Shown here one piece after another: positions 9,406 through 18,114 of a stretch of 37,401 nucleotides of DNA. The notes below the pieces were generated by a model. It saw nothing but the letters and a program-made list of their open reading frames with translations. It had not been told where the DNA came from and searched no databases. Location of the stretch: the NCBI GenBank assembly GCA_017400135.1, contig JAFPVJ010000011.1, positions 1-37,401 of the forward strand. The letters are read 5' to 3'. The stretch comes from Bacteroidales bacterium. Its GTDB lineage: Bacteria > Bacteroidota > Bacteroidia > Bacteroidales > UBA932. The position numbers and the translations under genes are program-made. The stretch's first letter is position 1. Each line of letters starts with the position of its first letter.

Positions 9406-9575
9406 TACTCGCCGGAAATGGAACCGGTCGGGCAAGCGTCGGCGCAAGCGCCGCAGTCGATACAGATGTCGGGATCGATGGAGTACACATCGCCCTCGAT
9501 GATGGCGCCGGTCGGGCATTCACCCTGGCAGGCTCCGCAAGCGACGCAGGTCTCCGGATTGATTTTGTGTGCCAT
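9405..9575 (-). CDS. 2[4Fe-4S] ferredoxin
   Basis: This is a 56-residue bacterial ferredoxin with two CxxCxxCxxxCP motifs: CVACGACQGECP and CIDCGACADACP. It starts MAHKINPETC, the usual clostridial-type form. It is a soluble low-potential electron carrier and would accept electrons from enzymes such as the pyruvate oxidoreductase encoded upstream on the other strand. Upstream in-frame codons would add 14 residues, but no homologous start is expected there. A good promoter lies at 9626-9656. The downstream HTH gene overlaps its stop codon, so both come from one transcript. Confidence 0.95.
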   Translation of the reverse strand: MAHKINPETCVACGACQGECPTGAIIEGDVYSIDPDICIDCGACADACPTGSISGE

Positions 9576-9625
9576 AGTCTTATTGTTGTTAAAGTTTGTG
9601 ATTCGAGTCCTTTTCAAAAACTGTG

Positions 9626-9656
9626 CAAATATACATTTCCCTTTCGAGAAAACAAA
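9626..9656 (-). promoter_or_regulatory. Predicted promoter of the ferredoxin-HTH operon
   Basis: On the minus strand, TTTG (9653-9656), a 19-base spacer and TATATTTG (9626-9633) match the Bacteroidetes -33/-7 consensus. It is the best promoter match I found in the window and lies 51 bases before the ferredoxin start. Confidence 0.7.
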
Positions 9657-9678
9657 AACTATTCACTGCGGCCCCATT

Positions 9679-9711
9679 CTTGCGAAGGAGACAAAAAAGT
9701 ATTTAACTTTG
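9679..9711 (+). promoter_or_regulatory. Predicted promoter of the DUF1573 gene
   Basis: CTTG (9679-9682), a 21-base spacer and TAACTTTG (9704-9711). The -7 box ends only 8 bases before the ATG at 9720, so the leader would be very short or absent. Confidence 0.5.
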
Positions 9712-9719
9712 CAGGTGAA

Positions 9720-10892
9720 ATGAAAAGGATGAAGACATACGCGCTCCTGGCGGCCCTCGCGCTCAGCCTGACCGCCGTTCAGGCCCAGAACACGTTCGGC
9801 GGCCGCGTGGAGCTGGACCGCACCGTCCACGATTTCGGGGACATCCAAACCTCGCAGGGCCCCGTCAGCTGCACCTATACCGTCAGGAATATATCCAAGG
9901 CGCCCGTTACCATCCTCAACGTCATCTCCTCCTGCGGCTGCACCGACGTCCAGTGGACGAAGGAGAGCATTCCCGCAGGCGGCAAGGGCACCATCTCCGC
10001 GACCTTCAAGAACGAAGATGGCCCCTTCCCCTTCGACAAGACCCTGACCGCCTATTTCTCCGACGTCAAGCAGCCGGTCGTCCTCCATCTGCGGGGCATC
10101 GCCCACGAGAAGGAACTGCCGGTCGGCGAACTGTATCCCATCCATTTCGGCGCTCTGGGCATGCGGAGTGCCGAGCTCAAGGCCGGCAACGTCCTCCAGG
10201 GGCAGCAGAAGAGCGGAGAAGTCAAGATCGCCAACGTGGGCAAGGCCCCGGTCCGGATCGGGTTCAAGGACGTGGACAAGGGACTCTCCCTGAGCGTTTC
10301 TCCCGAAACCATCCCCGCCGGCGGCACGGCCACCCTTACCTATACCATCACGACCGACCGAACCCACTGGGGCAAGAGCTGGTACTATGCCACTCCGACC
10401 GTGGACGGAAAGCCCTACCGGGCCGTCGAGGTCGTCCAGACGGAAAAACGGCCGGAACGGGGCGTGGAAGCCCTCGTGGCCGATCCTAATCCGGAAATCG
10501 GCGCCGGGAAGGAGCGCATCGGCGTCTGGACCATCATCAAGGAAGACTTCAGCGCCCTTACGAAGGAGCAGCGGGCGGCCGGGCCGAATCCCATGTTCGC
10601 CTCCAGTACCTTCAGCTTCGGCGCCGTCAAGGCCGGAACCAAGGTGGAAGCCGTCTTTGACGCCTCCAACATCGGCAAGGGCGAACTGGTCATCTATAAA
10701 GTGGACTCCGACAGCCGGCGCATCACCGTCACGCAGGTTCCGAAGATCAAAGCCGGCGGCAAGGGCACGCTCAAGGCCACCCTCGACACCAAGGGCATGG
10801 CCTCCGGCGAGGCGCTGTTCATCCTGAGTCTCACCACCAATTCGCCGCTGCGGCCCATCGTCAACCTCTATATCACCGGTTTCATCAAATGA
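9720..10892 (+). CDS. Exported DUF1573-domain protein
   Basis: The 390-residue product starts MKRMKTYALLAALALSLTA, a signal peptide ending near VQAQ. Immediately after comes a DUF1573 unit (VHDFGDIQTSQGPVSCTYTVRN, and the hallmark SSCGCT with its IPAGGKGTISATF strand). A second Ig-like segment (IPAGGTATLTYTI) and a third (STFSFGAVKAGTKVEAVFDASNIGKG through IKAGGKGTLKATL) follow, so the protein is a string of about three beta-sandwich repeats. DUF1573 proteins are abundant periplasmic or surface proteins of Bacteroidetes with no established biochemical role. Its final codons overlap the start of the next gene by 4 bases (ATGA), implying coupled translation with a membrane transporter. Confidence 0.88.
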   Translation: MKRMKTYALLAALALSLTAVQAQNTFGGRVELDRTVHDFGDIQTSQGPVSCTYTVRNISKAPVTILNVISSCGCTDVQWTKESIPAGGKGTISATFKNEDGPFPFDKTLTAYFSDVKQPVVLHLRGIAHEKELPVGELYPIHFGALGMRSAELKAGNVLQGQQKSGEVKIANVGKAPVRIGFKDVDKGLSLSVSPETIPAGGTATLTYTITTDRTHWGKSWYYATPTVDGKPYRAVEVVQTEKRPERGVEALVADPNPEIGAGKERIGVWTIIKEDFSALTKEQRAAGPNPMFASSTFSFGAVKAGTKVEAVFDASNIGKGELVIYKVDSDSRRITVTQVPKIKAGGKGTLKATLDTKGMASGEALFILSLTTNSPLRPIVNLYITGFIK

Positions 10893-11716
10893 GCGCGGCC
10901 GCCTTCTGGGACATCCTGAAAGAATCTCTCGTCATCACCATCGTGGTGACGGCGCTGATGCTGGCCATCGAGGCCCTGGACTTCGCGCTGAAAGGGCGGA
11001 TGCTCGCCGGCCTGCGGCGTACCCGCGCCGGACAGGTCGTGGCTTCGGGCTTGCTGGGGGTCATTCCCGGCTGCGCCGGAGGCTATGTCAGCGTATCGAT
11101 GTACGCCCGGGGCATGTTCTCCTTCGGCGCCCTGCTGTCCATGATGATCGCCACGACCGGAGACGAGGCTTTCCTGATGCTGGCCCTCGTTCCCAGGCAG
11201 GCGCTCTTGATTTTCGCCGGACTGCTGGTGCTGGGACTGATCGCCGGCTGGATCGCGGATGCCGTCAGCCGCCGCCGCAAGGGTGACGTCCAATACATCG
11301 AAGACATCAACAAGGATGCCCACGACGGAGGCAACACGCTGAAAGAGCGGCTCCTGCACATCCTTCCCCACGCCCTCAAGGTCTTCCTCTGGACCTTCGG
11401 CGTCCTGCTGGCGGTCGGCTTTCTCGAGCAATACGTCGATCTCGGCGAATGGATCAAAACCCATCCCGCCCTCAGCATCGGGATCGCCATCCTCGTCGGA
11501 CTGATTCCCCAGTCCGGTCCCCACATGGCCTTCGTCACGATGTTCGCCGACGGTCTGCTCCCCCTCCCGGTCCTGATCGCGAACTGCATCGTCCAGGAAG
11601 GCCACGCCGGCCTCCCCCTCCTGTCTGAAAGCAAAGGCGCCTGGCTCCGCGCCAAACTGATCAAAGTCGTCCTCGCCATCGTCATTTCCGTCGTTCTGAC
11701 CCTCGTCAAATTGTAG
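10889..11716 (+). CDS. Multi-spanning putative arsenic/heavy-metal (manganese) exporter
   Basis: This 275-residue integral membrane protein has about eight to ten hydrophobic segments in two halves. A conserved GLLGVIPGCAGGYVSV loop in the first half is mirrored by VGLIPQSGPHMAFV in the second, an inverted-repeat pattern typical of transporters. A charged cytoplasmic linker (RRRKGDVQYIEDINKD) separates the halves. It resembles the Bacteroidetes family annotated as arsenic efflux protein or putative manganese transporter (ArsP_2-like). The substrate is not established. The start overlaps the DUF1573 stop by 4 bases. A second pseudo-repeat glycine/proline pair suggests the two halves arose by duplication. 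Confidence 0.72.
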   Translation: MSAAAFWDILKESLVITIVVTALMLAIEALDFALKGRMLAGLRRTRAGQVVASGLLGVIPGCAGGYVSVSMYARGMFSFGALLSMMIATTGDEAFLMLALVPRQALLIFAGLLVLGLIAGWIADAVSRRRKGDVQYIEDINKDAHDGGNTLKERLLHILPHALKVFLWTFGVLLAVGFLEQYVDLGEWIKTHPALSIGIAILVGLIPQSGPHMAFVTMFADGLLPLPVLIANCIVQEGHAGLPLLSESKGAWLRAKLIKVVLAIVISVVLTLVKL

Positions 11717-11741
11717 TTTTCAAAGATATTTATTATCTTTG
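11710..11741 (+). promoter_or_regulatory. Predicted promoter of parE
   Basis: ATTG (11710-11713), a 20-base spacer and TATCTTTG (11734-11741), 20 bases before the parE ATG. It overlaps the stop of the preceding transporter gene. Confidence 0.55.
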
Positions 11742-11761
11742 TGAGATTATTTGACTGAAGC

Positions 11762-13669
11762 ATGGCTGCGAACGAAGTGAACAACTATACAGATGCCAAC
11801 ATCCGCACCCTCGAAGGCGTGGAGCATATCCGGATGCGTCCGGGCATGTACATCGGACGGCTCGGCAACGGCAACAACCCCGGCGACGGCATCTATGTCC
11901 TCCTGAAGGAAATCATCGACAATTCCGTGGACGAATTTGCGATGGGATTCGGCAAACAGGTCCAGATCACCATCGAGGACAAGACCGTCACGGTGCGTGA
12001 CTTCGGGCGCGGCATTCCCCTCGACGCCGTCATCAAGGCGACGAGCATCCTCAACACCGGCGGCAAGTTCGACACCAAGGGCTACAAGAAGTCCGTGGGT
12101 CTCAACGGTGTCGGTACCAAGGCCGTCAACGCCCTGTCGGAAGAGTTTTATGTCTGTTCCTTCCGGGACGGCGAATGCTCCTGGGCCAAATATGAGCGCG
12201 GCGACCTGAAAGACAGCGGCAAGGCCGAGTCCAAGGAGAAGAACGGCACCCTCGTCGTCTTCAAGCCGGACAACCTGATGTTCACCGACTTCCATTTCAA
12301 CATGGACTATGTCGAGACGATGGTGAAGAACTATTCTTATCTGAAGAAAGGTCTCACCCTCGTCCTCAACGGCACGCCCTACAAGTCGGAGAACGGCCTG
12401 CTCGACCTGGTCAACGAGAACCTCTCCGAGGAGCCGCTCTACGCCCCCATCCACCTGGAGGGCGAGGACATCGAGGTCGTCATTTCCCACGGCAACGCCT
12501 ACGGCGAGAACATTTCCTCCTTCGTCAACGGCCAGAACACCCGCGACGGCGGCACGCACCTGGCTGCCTTCCGCGAGGCGGTGGCCAAGACCCTGAAGGA
12601 GTTCTTCAAGAAGAATTACGCCCCCGAGGACTGCCGCCAGGGCATCGTGGGCGCCATCAGCATCCAGATCCAGGAGCCCAACTTCGAAGGGCAGACCAAG
12701 ACCAAGCTGGGATCCACCTACATGTGGGAAAAGCAGGAGAAGGACGAGCACGGCGCCATCCACACCGACATCGGCCCGACCATCCGCTCCTTCGTCAACG
12801 ACTTCATCGCCAAAAACCTGGACAACTACCTGCGGATGCACCTGGACATCGTCCCCGTCATAGAGGACAAGATCAAGAACTCCCAGAAGGAGCGCGAAGA
12901 GATCCAGGGCATCCAGAAGAAAACCCGCGAGAAGAACAAGAAGGCCAACGTCTATAACAAGAAACTCCGCGACTGCCGCGTCCATTACAGCGACAAGGTG
13001 ACGGAGAAGAACCAGGAAGACGTCGAAGCTTCCAGCATCTTCATCACGGAGGGTGATTCCGCGAGCGGAACCATCACCAAGGTCCGCAACGCCAACAACC
13101 AGGCGGTGTTCAGCCTGCGCGGCAAGCCCATCAACTGCTACAAGGAAAGCCGCAAGAAGGTGGCGGAAAACGAGGAGCTCAATCTCCTGATCTCCGCCCT
13201 CGGCGTCGAGGACGACCTGGAGAACCTGCGCTACAACAACATCATCGTGGCGACCGATGCCGATGACGATGGTATGCACATCCGGATGCTGGTGCTGACC
13301 TTCTTCATGAAGTATTATCCGGACCTGATCCGGCGCGGCCACGTCCATATCCTGCAGACGCCGCTCTTCCGCGTCCGCAACAAGAAAAACACGCGCTACT
13401 GCTATTCCATCGACGAAAAGGAAAGCGCCGTCAAGGATCTCAAGACCGGGGTCGAGATCACCCGGTTCAAGGGTCTGGGCGAAATCTCCTCCGACGAATT
13501 CGTCGATTTCATCGGCGCCAACATGCGCCTCGACCTCGTGAAGCTGGCCGACGAGGAGTCCATCTCCAACATCATGGAGTTCTACATGGGCGACAACACC
13601 ATAGACCGGCAAAACTTTATCAGAGAAAACCTGCGAAGCGAAGAGGAGCTGGAAGATGTGAATCTCTAA
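11762..13669 (+). CDS. parE: DNA topoisomerase IV subunit B (ParE)
   Basis: This is the ATPase subunit of topoisomerase IV, which with ParC separates linked daughter chromosomes. The 635 residues match Bacteroidetes ParE. They include the GHKL ATP-binding elements (HIRMRPGMYIG, EIIDNSVDEF with the catalytic Glu/Asn, DFGRGIP, GLNGVGTKAVNALS), a transducer domain, and a TOPRIM domain with EGDSASG and DADDDGMHIRML. The C-terminal block ITRFKGLGEIS is present. GyrB is the main alternative, but the short length and the EGDSASGT form favour ParE. parC is not in the window. The gene is followed after 23 bases by a small peptide gene on the same strand. Confidence 0.92.
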   Translation: MAANEVNNYTDANIRTLEGVEHIRMRPGMYIGRLGNGNNPGDGIYVLLKEIIDNSVDEFAMGFGKQVQITIEDKTVTVRDFGRGIPLDAVIKATSILNTGGKFDTKGYKKSVGLNGVGTKAVNALSEEFYVCSFRDGECSWAKYERGDLKDSGKAESKEKNGTLVVFKPDNLMFTDFHFNMDYVETMVKNYSYLKKGLTLVLNGTPYKSENGLLDLVNENLSEEPLYAPIHLEGEDIEVVISHGNAYGENISSFVNGQNTRDGGTHLAAFREAVAKTLKEFFKKNYAPEDCRQGIVGAISIQIQEPNFEGQTKTKLGSTYMWEKQEKDEHGAIHTDIGPTIRSFVNDFIAKNLDNYLRMHLDIVPVIEDKIKNSQKEREEIQGIQKKTREKNKKANVYNKKLRDCRVHYSDKVTEKNQEDVEASSIFITEGDSASGTITKVRNANNQAVFSLRGKPINCYKESRKKVAENEELNLLISALGVEDDLENLRYNNIIVATDADDDGMHIRMLVLTFFMKYYPDLIRRGHVHILQTPLFRVRNKKNTRYCYSIDEKESAVKDLKTGVEITRFKGLGEISSDEFVDFIGANMRLDLVKLADEESISNIMEFYMGDNTIDRQNFIRENLRSEEELEDVNL

Positions 13670-13692
13670 TCCTCCCCTTCCCCTTGAATACA

Positions 13693-13827
13693 ATGATCAT
13701 ACGTTACGTCAAACCTCAAACCCAAGTCATCGATTTCCTGCCTGAGATGACGCTCTGCGCCACCAGCAACCGGCCCGGGTCTTCCTCGGACTACGATGAG
13801 GACGATGACGACATCTTCGGCGACTGA
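13693..13827 (+). CDS. 44-residue peptide with conserved Cys and acidic tail
   Basis: The short frame encodes MIIRYVKPQTQVIDFLPEM and continues with LCATSNRPGSSSDYDEDDDDIFGD. There is no signal peptide. Its features are an N-terminal YxxP motif, a central E-M-x-L-C segment and a run of Asp/Glu near the end. Small proteins of this general shape occur beside surface-protein genes in Bacteroidales, but I know no assigned function. The TGA overlaps the ATG of the following lipoprotein gene (TGATG), so translation of the two is probably coupled. No ribosome-binding site is visible. The gene was too short for routine ORF calling. Possible roles, all inferred, are a coupled leader peptide or a small partner of the lipoprotein. 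Confidence 0.65.
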   Translation: MIIRYVKPQTQVIDFLPEMTLCATSNRPGSSSDYDEDDDDIFGD

Positions 13828-15821
13828 TGAAAAGAAATATGCTCCTTTCAGGATGCCTGGCGGCCTTGATGGTCCTCGCCTCCTGCGAAAAGACAGTCGT
13901 CGAAACAGACTTCAATCCCGATGAACCCTTGATGGTTCCCGTCACCCTGACGGGTTCCATTCCCGAGACCCGCGTCTCCCTGGACGGCGTCACGCCGAAA
14001 TGGACGGCGGGCGACCGGCTCTCCGTCTTCACGGCGGACGGCACCCTCTGCCCGGCCTTCACGGCCGACCAGGGCGGGAGCGCCACCACGACTTTCTCCG
14101 GCACCAAGCCAGACGGCTCGACCCTGGGATTCGCAATCTTCCCCTACAGCGCATCCATCAGCCAGAGCGGCGCCAATTATACCCTGAGCCTGCCTGCCAC
14201 GCAAGACGGCACGCTTTCGAACGCCGTCATGGCGGCCAAGATCCCTGCCGGCGAAGCGGAAATGGTCTTCTCCAACCTGCTCACCGTCGTCCGTGTCACC
14301 ATTCCTTCGGGGATGAACGTCACCCGGATCGAACTGCAACGCAGCGACCGCGTGTCCGGCAGCTTCACCGTCAACGGCAGCACCCTGGCCGTGACGCCGG
14401 CCGCTTCCCCCACCGACGCGGACAAGCGTGTCGTGGTGGAGAAGAGCGCCGGTTTCTCCGGCGAGGACGTGCTCCTCTGCGTCCTGCCCTCGTCCAGTAA
14501 GCAGATCGACCTGCTGCTCACCCGGAGCGACGGCAAGATGGCCCTGGTCAGCAAGACCCTGCAGACCGCCTACGAGGCCGGGCACCTCAAGAAGGCGACC
14601 GTCCCTTCGAACCTCGTCTTCAGCGACGTAGCCAAGATCGGCGCCAGCACCGCCTCGCAGCAGTACACCACGACGACCCAACCTAATACCAATGCCACTG
14701 GCTGGCAGGTAAAGAACGGTGACTTCGAGACCTGGACGATGGATGGGGAGAATCTTCCTAATTATTGGAATTCGTTCCAGACCTTTTTAAACGGCGGCAA
14801 TATATTGACAAAAGCCTTACTGGCCCAGGGATATAGTTCTTCCAACCGTCAAGTCAAGAGATCTACAGATAAGCGTCCCGGCACGAGCGGCTCATATTCC
14901 TGTCGTATATGGGCAAGAAGTATTGCAGGCCTTGCAACGGCCCAAGGTAATTTGACAACCGGAAGAGTCTATGCCAGCAATACTTCTGCAACCGGAACAG
15001 GTAATTACAATTTTACTGATCAAGACGGTTATGCGACGATTGGTGGTTTTCAGAATCCATTCCACATGGATTTCACAGCTCGTCCTGACTCCATGGTAGT
15101 ATGGATTAAATACAGACGGGATGAATCAAATACCAGTCATCCTTATGCAAAAGTTGAAGCCATACTTCACGATAATGTTGACTATAAAAGCGGATATAAT
15201 GCATCAGATTGCACGGGAGGGACTAATCTCATTGGAGACGCTACAGACCAAATGATCACTAGTACAGGATCCAATTGGGTCAGGCTGTCTCTTCCGTTCG
15301 TTTACCGCTATAGCAAGACGCCGAATTTTGTCCTTATCAATATCGCGACAAATTCATATCCTGGAGGAGGAGTGGCCAATGACGAGATGTACATCGACGA
15401 TCTTGTGATGATCTACAACCTGTACAATCTCCGGACGGATGCGAACGGCTGGGCGACGCTCTGCCTCAATTACAAGGCCCTGGTTCCCAGTGGAGCGACG
15501 GCCTATTATATCAAAAAGATCGCCGGCGGTTATGCAGAACTGACGGCCATCCCCGCCGGACAGGTCATCCCCGCCAACACGGGTGTCCTCGTAAAGGGCA
15601 GCGCCAATACGACCTACGCATTCAACGGCAGCGCGGCGGATATCAAGAACAAGACCGTCGCCGATGTCAGCGGCAACTTGCTGAGCGGAACTACTACAGC
15701 TATCGGCAAGCCTTCCGGCACCTGCCGCGTGCTGTCCTCCGAGAGCACCGCCTCCCTGGCCGCCTTCGGCGCCTTCACCGGAAGCCAGATCGCCGCCAAC
15801 ACGGCCTGGCTGACCCAATAA
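13827..15821 (+). CDS. Surface lipoprotein: fimbrillin-like N domain, PCMD-like middle domain
   Basis: The 664-residue product has a lipoprotein signal (lipobox LASC, Cys20). Residues about 30-285 look like a fimbrillin-family domain (VPVTLTGSIPETRVSLDG, WTAGDRLSVF, FSNLLTVVRVTIPSG). Residues about 290-530 resemble the PCMD carbohydrate-associated domain (NGDFETWT, LPNYWNSF, later DDLVMIYN). A C-terminal segment (NGWATLCLNY, IPANTGVLVKG) is a common Bacteroidales surface-protein ending. Expected location is the outer membrane, with a glycan-binding or adhesive role inferred. The middle domain is strikingly poorer in GC than its flanks, pointing to a recombined cassette. Its start overlaps the preceding peptide gene by one base. 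Confidence 0.8.
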   Translation: MKRNMLLSGCLAALMVLASCEKTVVETDFNPDEPLMVPVTLTGSIPETRVSLDGVTPKWTAGDRLSVFTADGTLCPAFTADQGGSATTTFSGTKPDGSTLGFAIFPYSASISQSGANYTLSLPATQDGTLSNAVMAAKIPAGEAEMVFSNLLTVVRVTIPSGMNVTRIELQRSDRVSGSFTVNGSTLAVTPAASPTDADKRVVVEKSAGFSGEDVLLCVLPSSSKQIDLLLTRSDGKMALVSKTLQTAYEAGHLKKATVPSNLVFSDVAKIGASTASQQYTTTTQPNTNATGWQVKNGDFETWTMDGENLPNYWNSFQTFLNGGNILTKALLAQGYSSSNRQVKRSTDKRPGTSGSYSCRIWARSIAGLATAQGNLTTGRVYASNTSATGTGNYNFTDQDGYATIGGFQNPFHMDFTARPDSMVVWIKYRRDESNTSHPYAKVEAILHDNVDYKSGYNASDCTGGTNLIGDATDQMITSTGSNWVRLSLPFVYRYSKTPNFVLINIATNSYPGGGVANDEMYIDDLVMIYNLYNLRTDANGWATLCLNYKALVPSGATAYYIKKIAGGYAELTAIPAGQVIPANTGVLVKGSANTTYAFNGSAADIKNKTVADVSGNLLSGTTTAIGKPSGTCRVLSSESTASLAAFGAFTGSQIAANTAWLTQ

Positions 15822-15845
15822 ACAGAAAAACAAACACTTACCACC

Positions 15846-17291
15846 ATGGCAACACAGGATAAAGGCAGCAAAGCCTACTTGTTCTCGATCGTGCTCGTCG
15901 CCGTCATCGGCGGCCTCCTCTTCGGTTACGACACCGCCGTCATCTCCGGTGCGGAGCGAGGCCTGCAGGCGTTTTTCAAAGGCGCCGCGGACTTCAACTA
16001 CACCGATGGCTGGCATGGCTTCACGACCTCCAGCGCCTTGATCGGCTGCATCATCGGAGCCTTCCTCTCCGGCTGGATGGCCTCGCGCCTCGGCCGCAAG
16101 AAGTCGCTCTTCATCGCCGGCATCCTGTTCTTCCTCTCCGCCCTGGGCTCCTACGCGCCCGAGTTCCTCTTCTTCGAGAAGGGAGTGCCCACGAAGGGTC
16201 TGCTGGTCGCGTTCAACCTCTACCGCATCCTGGGCGGCATCGGCGTCGGTCTGGCATCCGCCCTGTGTCCGATGTATATCGCCGAGGTATCGCCTGCCAA
16301 CAAGCGGGGCAAGCTGGTCTCCTGGAACCAGTTCGCCATCATCTTCGGCCAGCTGGTGGTCTATTTCGTCAACTTCCTGATCGTCCGCTCCCACGCCAAC
16401 GATCCCGCCGTCGTGGAGTGGACCAACAGCATCGGCTGGCGCCTGATGTTCGTGTCCGAATGCGTGCCGGCCGGCCTGTTCGCCCTGCTGATCCTGCTCG
16501 TGCCCGAGACGCCGCGATACCTCGTCCTCAACGGGGAGCCGGCCAAGGCCCTGCACGTCCTCACCCGCATCAACGGGGCCGATAAGGCGCAGGAGATCCT
16601 GCTCGAGATCAAGAATACCGTGGTCGAAAAGACCGAGAAGCTCTTCTCCTACGGTTGGATGGTCATCTTCATCGGCTGCATGCTGAGCGTGTTCCAGCAG
16701 ATCATCGGCATCAACGCGGTGCTCTATTTCGCGCCGCGCATCTTCGAGTCGATGGGCGTCAGCAACAACATGCTCTTCACCGTCATCATGGGCGTGATCA
16801 ACATTTCCTTCACGCTTGTGGCCGTCTTCACCGTGGAGAAACTGGGCCGCAAGCCCCTGCTGATCACCGGTTCGCTGGGCATGGCGCTGGGCGCCCTGGG
16901 CGTAGCCCTGTCCAACGTCGTGACCCTGCCGGCCATCATTCCGGTGCTGTCCATCATGGTCTACAGCGCCTGTTTCATGTTCAGCTGGGGCCCCATCTGC
17001 TGGGTATACATTTCCGAGCTCTTCCCCAACACCATCCGCAGTCAGGCCACGGCCCTCGCCGTCGCCTTCCAGTGGATCTTCAACTTCATCGTCTCGTCCA
17101 CCTTCGTGCCGATGTACAATATGAAACTGGGGGCGATGGGTGACAGTTTCGGCCACTTCTTCGCCTACGCCCTGTACGGCCTCATCTGCCTCATTGCGGC
17201 CTTCTTTGTCTGGAAACTCGTCCCCGAGACCAAGGGAAAGACCCTCGAGGCCATGACCGCCCTCTGGCGCGCCCGGAAGAACGAGGCCTGA
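15846..17291 (+). CDS. xylE: MFS sugar porter, XylE-type proton symporter
   Basis: This 481-residue inner-membrane protein has 12 predicted helices and all major sugar-porter signatures: GGLLFGYDTAVISG in TM1, SRLGRKKS in loop 2-3, PMYIAEVSPANKRG after TM4, PETPRYL in the central loop, QQIIGINAVLYFAP in TM7, EKLGRKPLL in loop 8-9 and PETKGKTLE at the end. This matches bacterial D-xylose/H+ symporters, so it probably imports a pentose or hexose. No isomerase or kinase for xylose is adjacent, so the substrate is inferred from resemblance. It follows the lipoprotein gene after 24 bases and precedes the phosphatase gene by 12, so the three may form one transcription unit. Confidence 0.85.
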   Translation: MATQDKGSKAYLFSIVLVAVIGGLLFGYDTAVISGAERGLQAFFKGAADFNYTDGWHGFTTSSALIGCIIGAFLSGWMASRLGRKKSLFIAGILFFLSALGSYAPEFLFFEKGVPTKGLLVAFNLYRILGGIGVGLASALCPMYIAEVSPANKRGKLVSWNQFAIIFGQLVVYFVNFLIVRSHANDPAVVEWTNSIGWRLMFVSECVPAGLFALLILLVPETPRYLVLNGEPAKALHVLTRINGADKAQEILLEIKNTVVEKTEKLFSYGWMVIFIGCMLSVFQQIIGINAVLYFAPRIFESMGVSNNMLFTVIMGVINISFTLVAVFTVEKLGRKPLLITGSLGMALGALGVALSNVVTLPAIIPVLSIMVYSACFMFSWGPICWVYISELFPNTIRSQATALAVAFQWIFNFIVSSTFVPMYNMKLGAMGDSFGHFFAYALYGLICLIAAFFVWKLVPETKGKTLEAMTALWRARKNEA

Positions 17292-17303
17292 TCCACGGCT
17301 GGG

Positions 17304-18095
17304 ATGGACATCTGCCTGCAACAAGTCATCGACGTCGTCCGCGAGGCCGGGGCCCTGCTGGACCGGACGGGCGGTTTCGAGATTCACGACAAGGGATCCC
17401 GGGAAAACATCGTCACATCCTCCGACCTGGCCGTCCAGCATTTCCTGACGGGCAGACTGGCGGCGCTCCTCCCCGGGAGCGGCTTTCTCTGTGAGGAAGA
17501 GGACCTGGCGGATACCGCGCACCGGGACGTCTGGATCATCGATCCGATCGACGGGACGGCCAATTACGCCCGCGGCATCGAGAACTGCTGCATCAGCGTG
17601 GCGCTCATGCGGGACGGTCTCCTGTCGATGGGCGTGGTCTTCAGTCCCTGGCGTGGGGAAATCTATTCCGCGGAAAAGGGATGCGGCGCCTTCTGCAACG
17701 GGACGCCCGTCCGCGTCTCCGACAGGTCCTTCAGCGAAGGTATTCTCTTCACTGCCATGAGCACCTACCGGAAGGAATTCGCCCGTACCTGCAGCGACAT
17801 CATCTACGACATCTATATGGACTGCAACGATTTCCGCCGGACCGGGTCCGCCGCCGTCGAGCTGTGCCTGATGGCCGCCGGCAAGGCGGAACTGTATTTC
17901 GAGATGCGTCTTATGCCCTGGGACTACGCCGCGGCAGGGCTCATCCTTCAGGAAGCCGGCGGGGCCATCTGCGGCTTCGACGGAGACTTCCCGTCCCTGT
18001 CCCAGCCCTCCCTGGTGATCGCTGCCAACAACGCCTCGAACTGCGAGCGCATCCTCCGGACCGTCCGCCGCCACCTGGACAAGATCCCCTACTGA
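17304..18095 (+). CDS. Inositol monophosphatase family phosphatase
   Basis: This is a 263-residue Mg-dependent phosphatase. Metal-binding motif 1 includes EEED (64-67) and IDPIDGTANYARG (Asp80, Asp83, Gly84, Thr85). Motif 2 is MPWDYAAAGLILQEAGG. Both define the IMPase/SuhB/CysQ superfamily. The exact substrate (inositol phosphate, fructose-1,6-bisphosphate or 3'-phosphoadenosine 5'-phosphate) cannot be decided from motifs alone. The gene lies 12 bases after the sugar porter and is followed by a strong terminator, so it probably ends that transcript. Confidence 0.85.
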   Translation: MDICLQQVIDVVREAGALLDRTGGFEIHDKGSRENIVTSSDLAVQHFLTGRLAALLPGSGFLCEEEDLADTAHRDVWIIDPIDGTANYARGIENCCISVALMRDGLLSMGVVFSPWRGEIYSAEKGCGAFCNGTPVRVSDRSFSEGILFTAMSTYRKEFARTCSDIIYDIYMDCNDFRRTGSAAVELCLMAAGKAELYFEMRLMPWDYAAAGLILQEAGGAICGFDGDFPSLSQPSLVIAANNASNCERILRTVRRHLDKIPY

Positions 18096-18114
18096 CAATC
18101 CCTGGCATACGAAA

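Noticed and set aside
11747-13693. 648-codon minus-strand frame opposite parE
   Set aside because: Low-complexity translation with no motif; parE is unmistakable on the other strand.
15354-18098. 914-codon minus-strand frame across the lipoprotein end, sugar porter and phosphatase
   Set aside because: It spans three real genes and the spaces between them, and its sequence is His/Asp/Gly-rich shadow.
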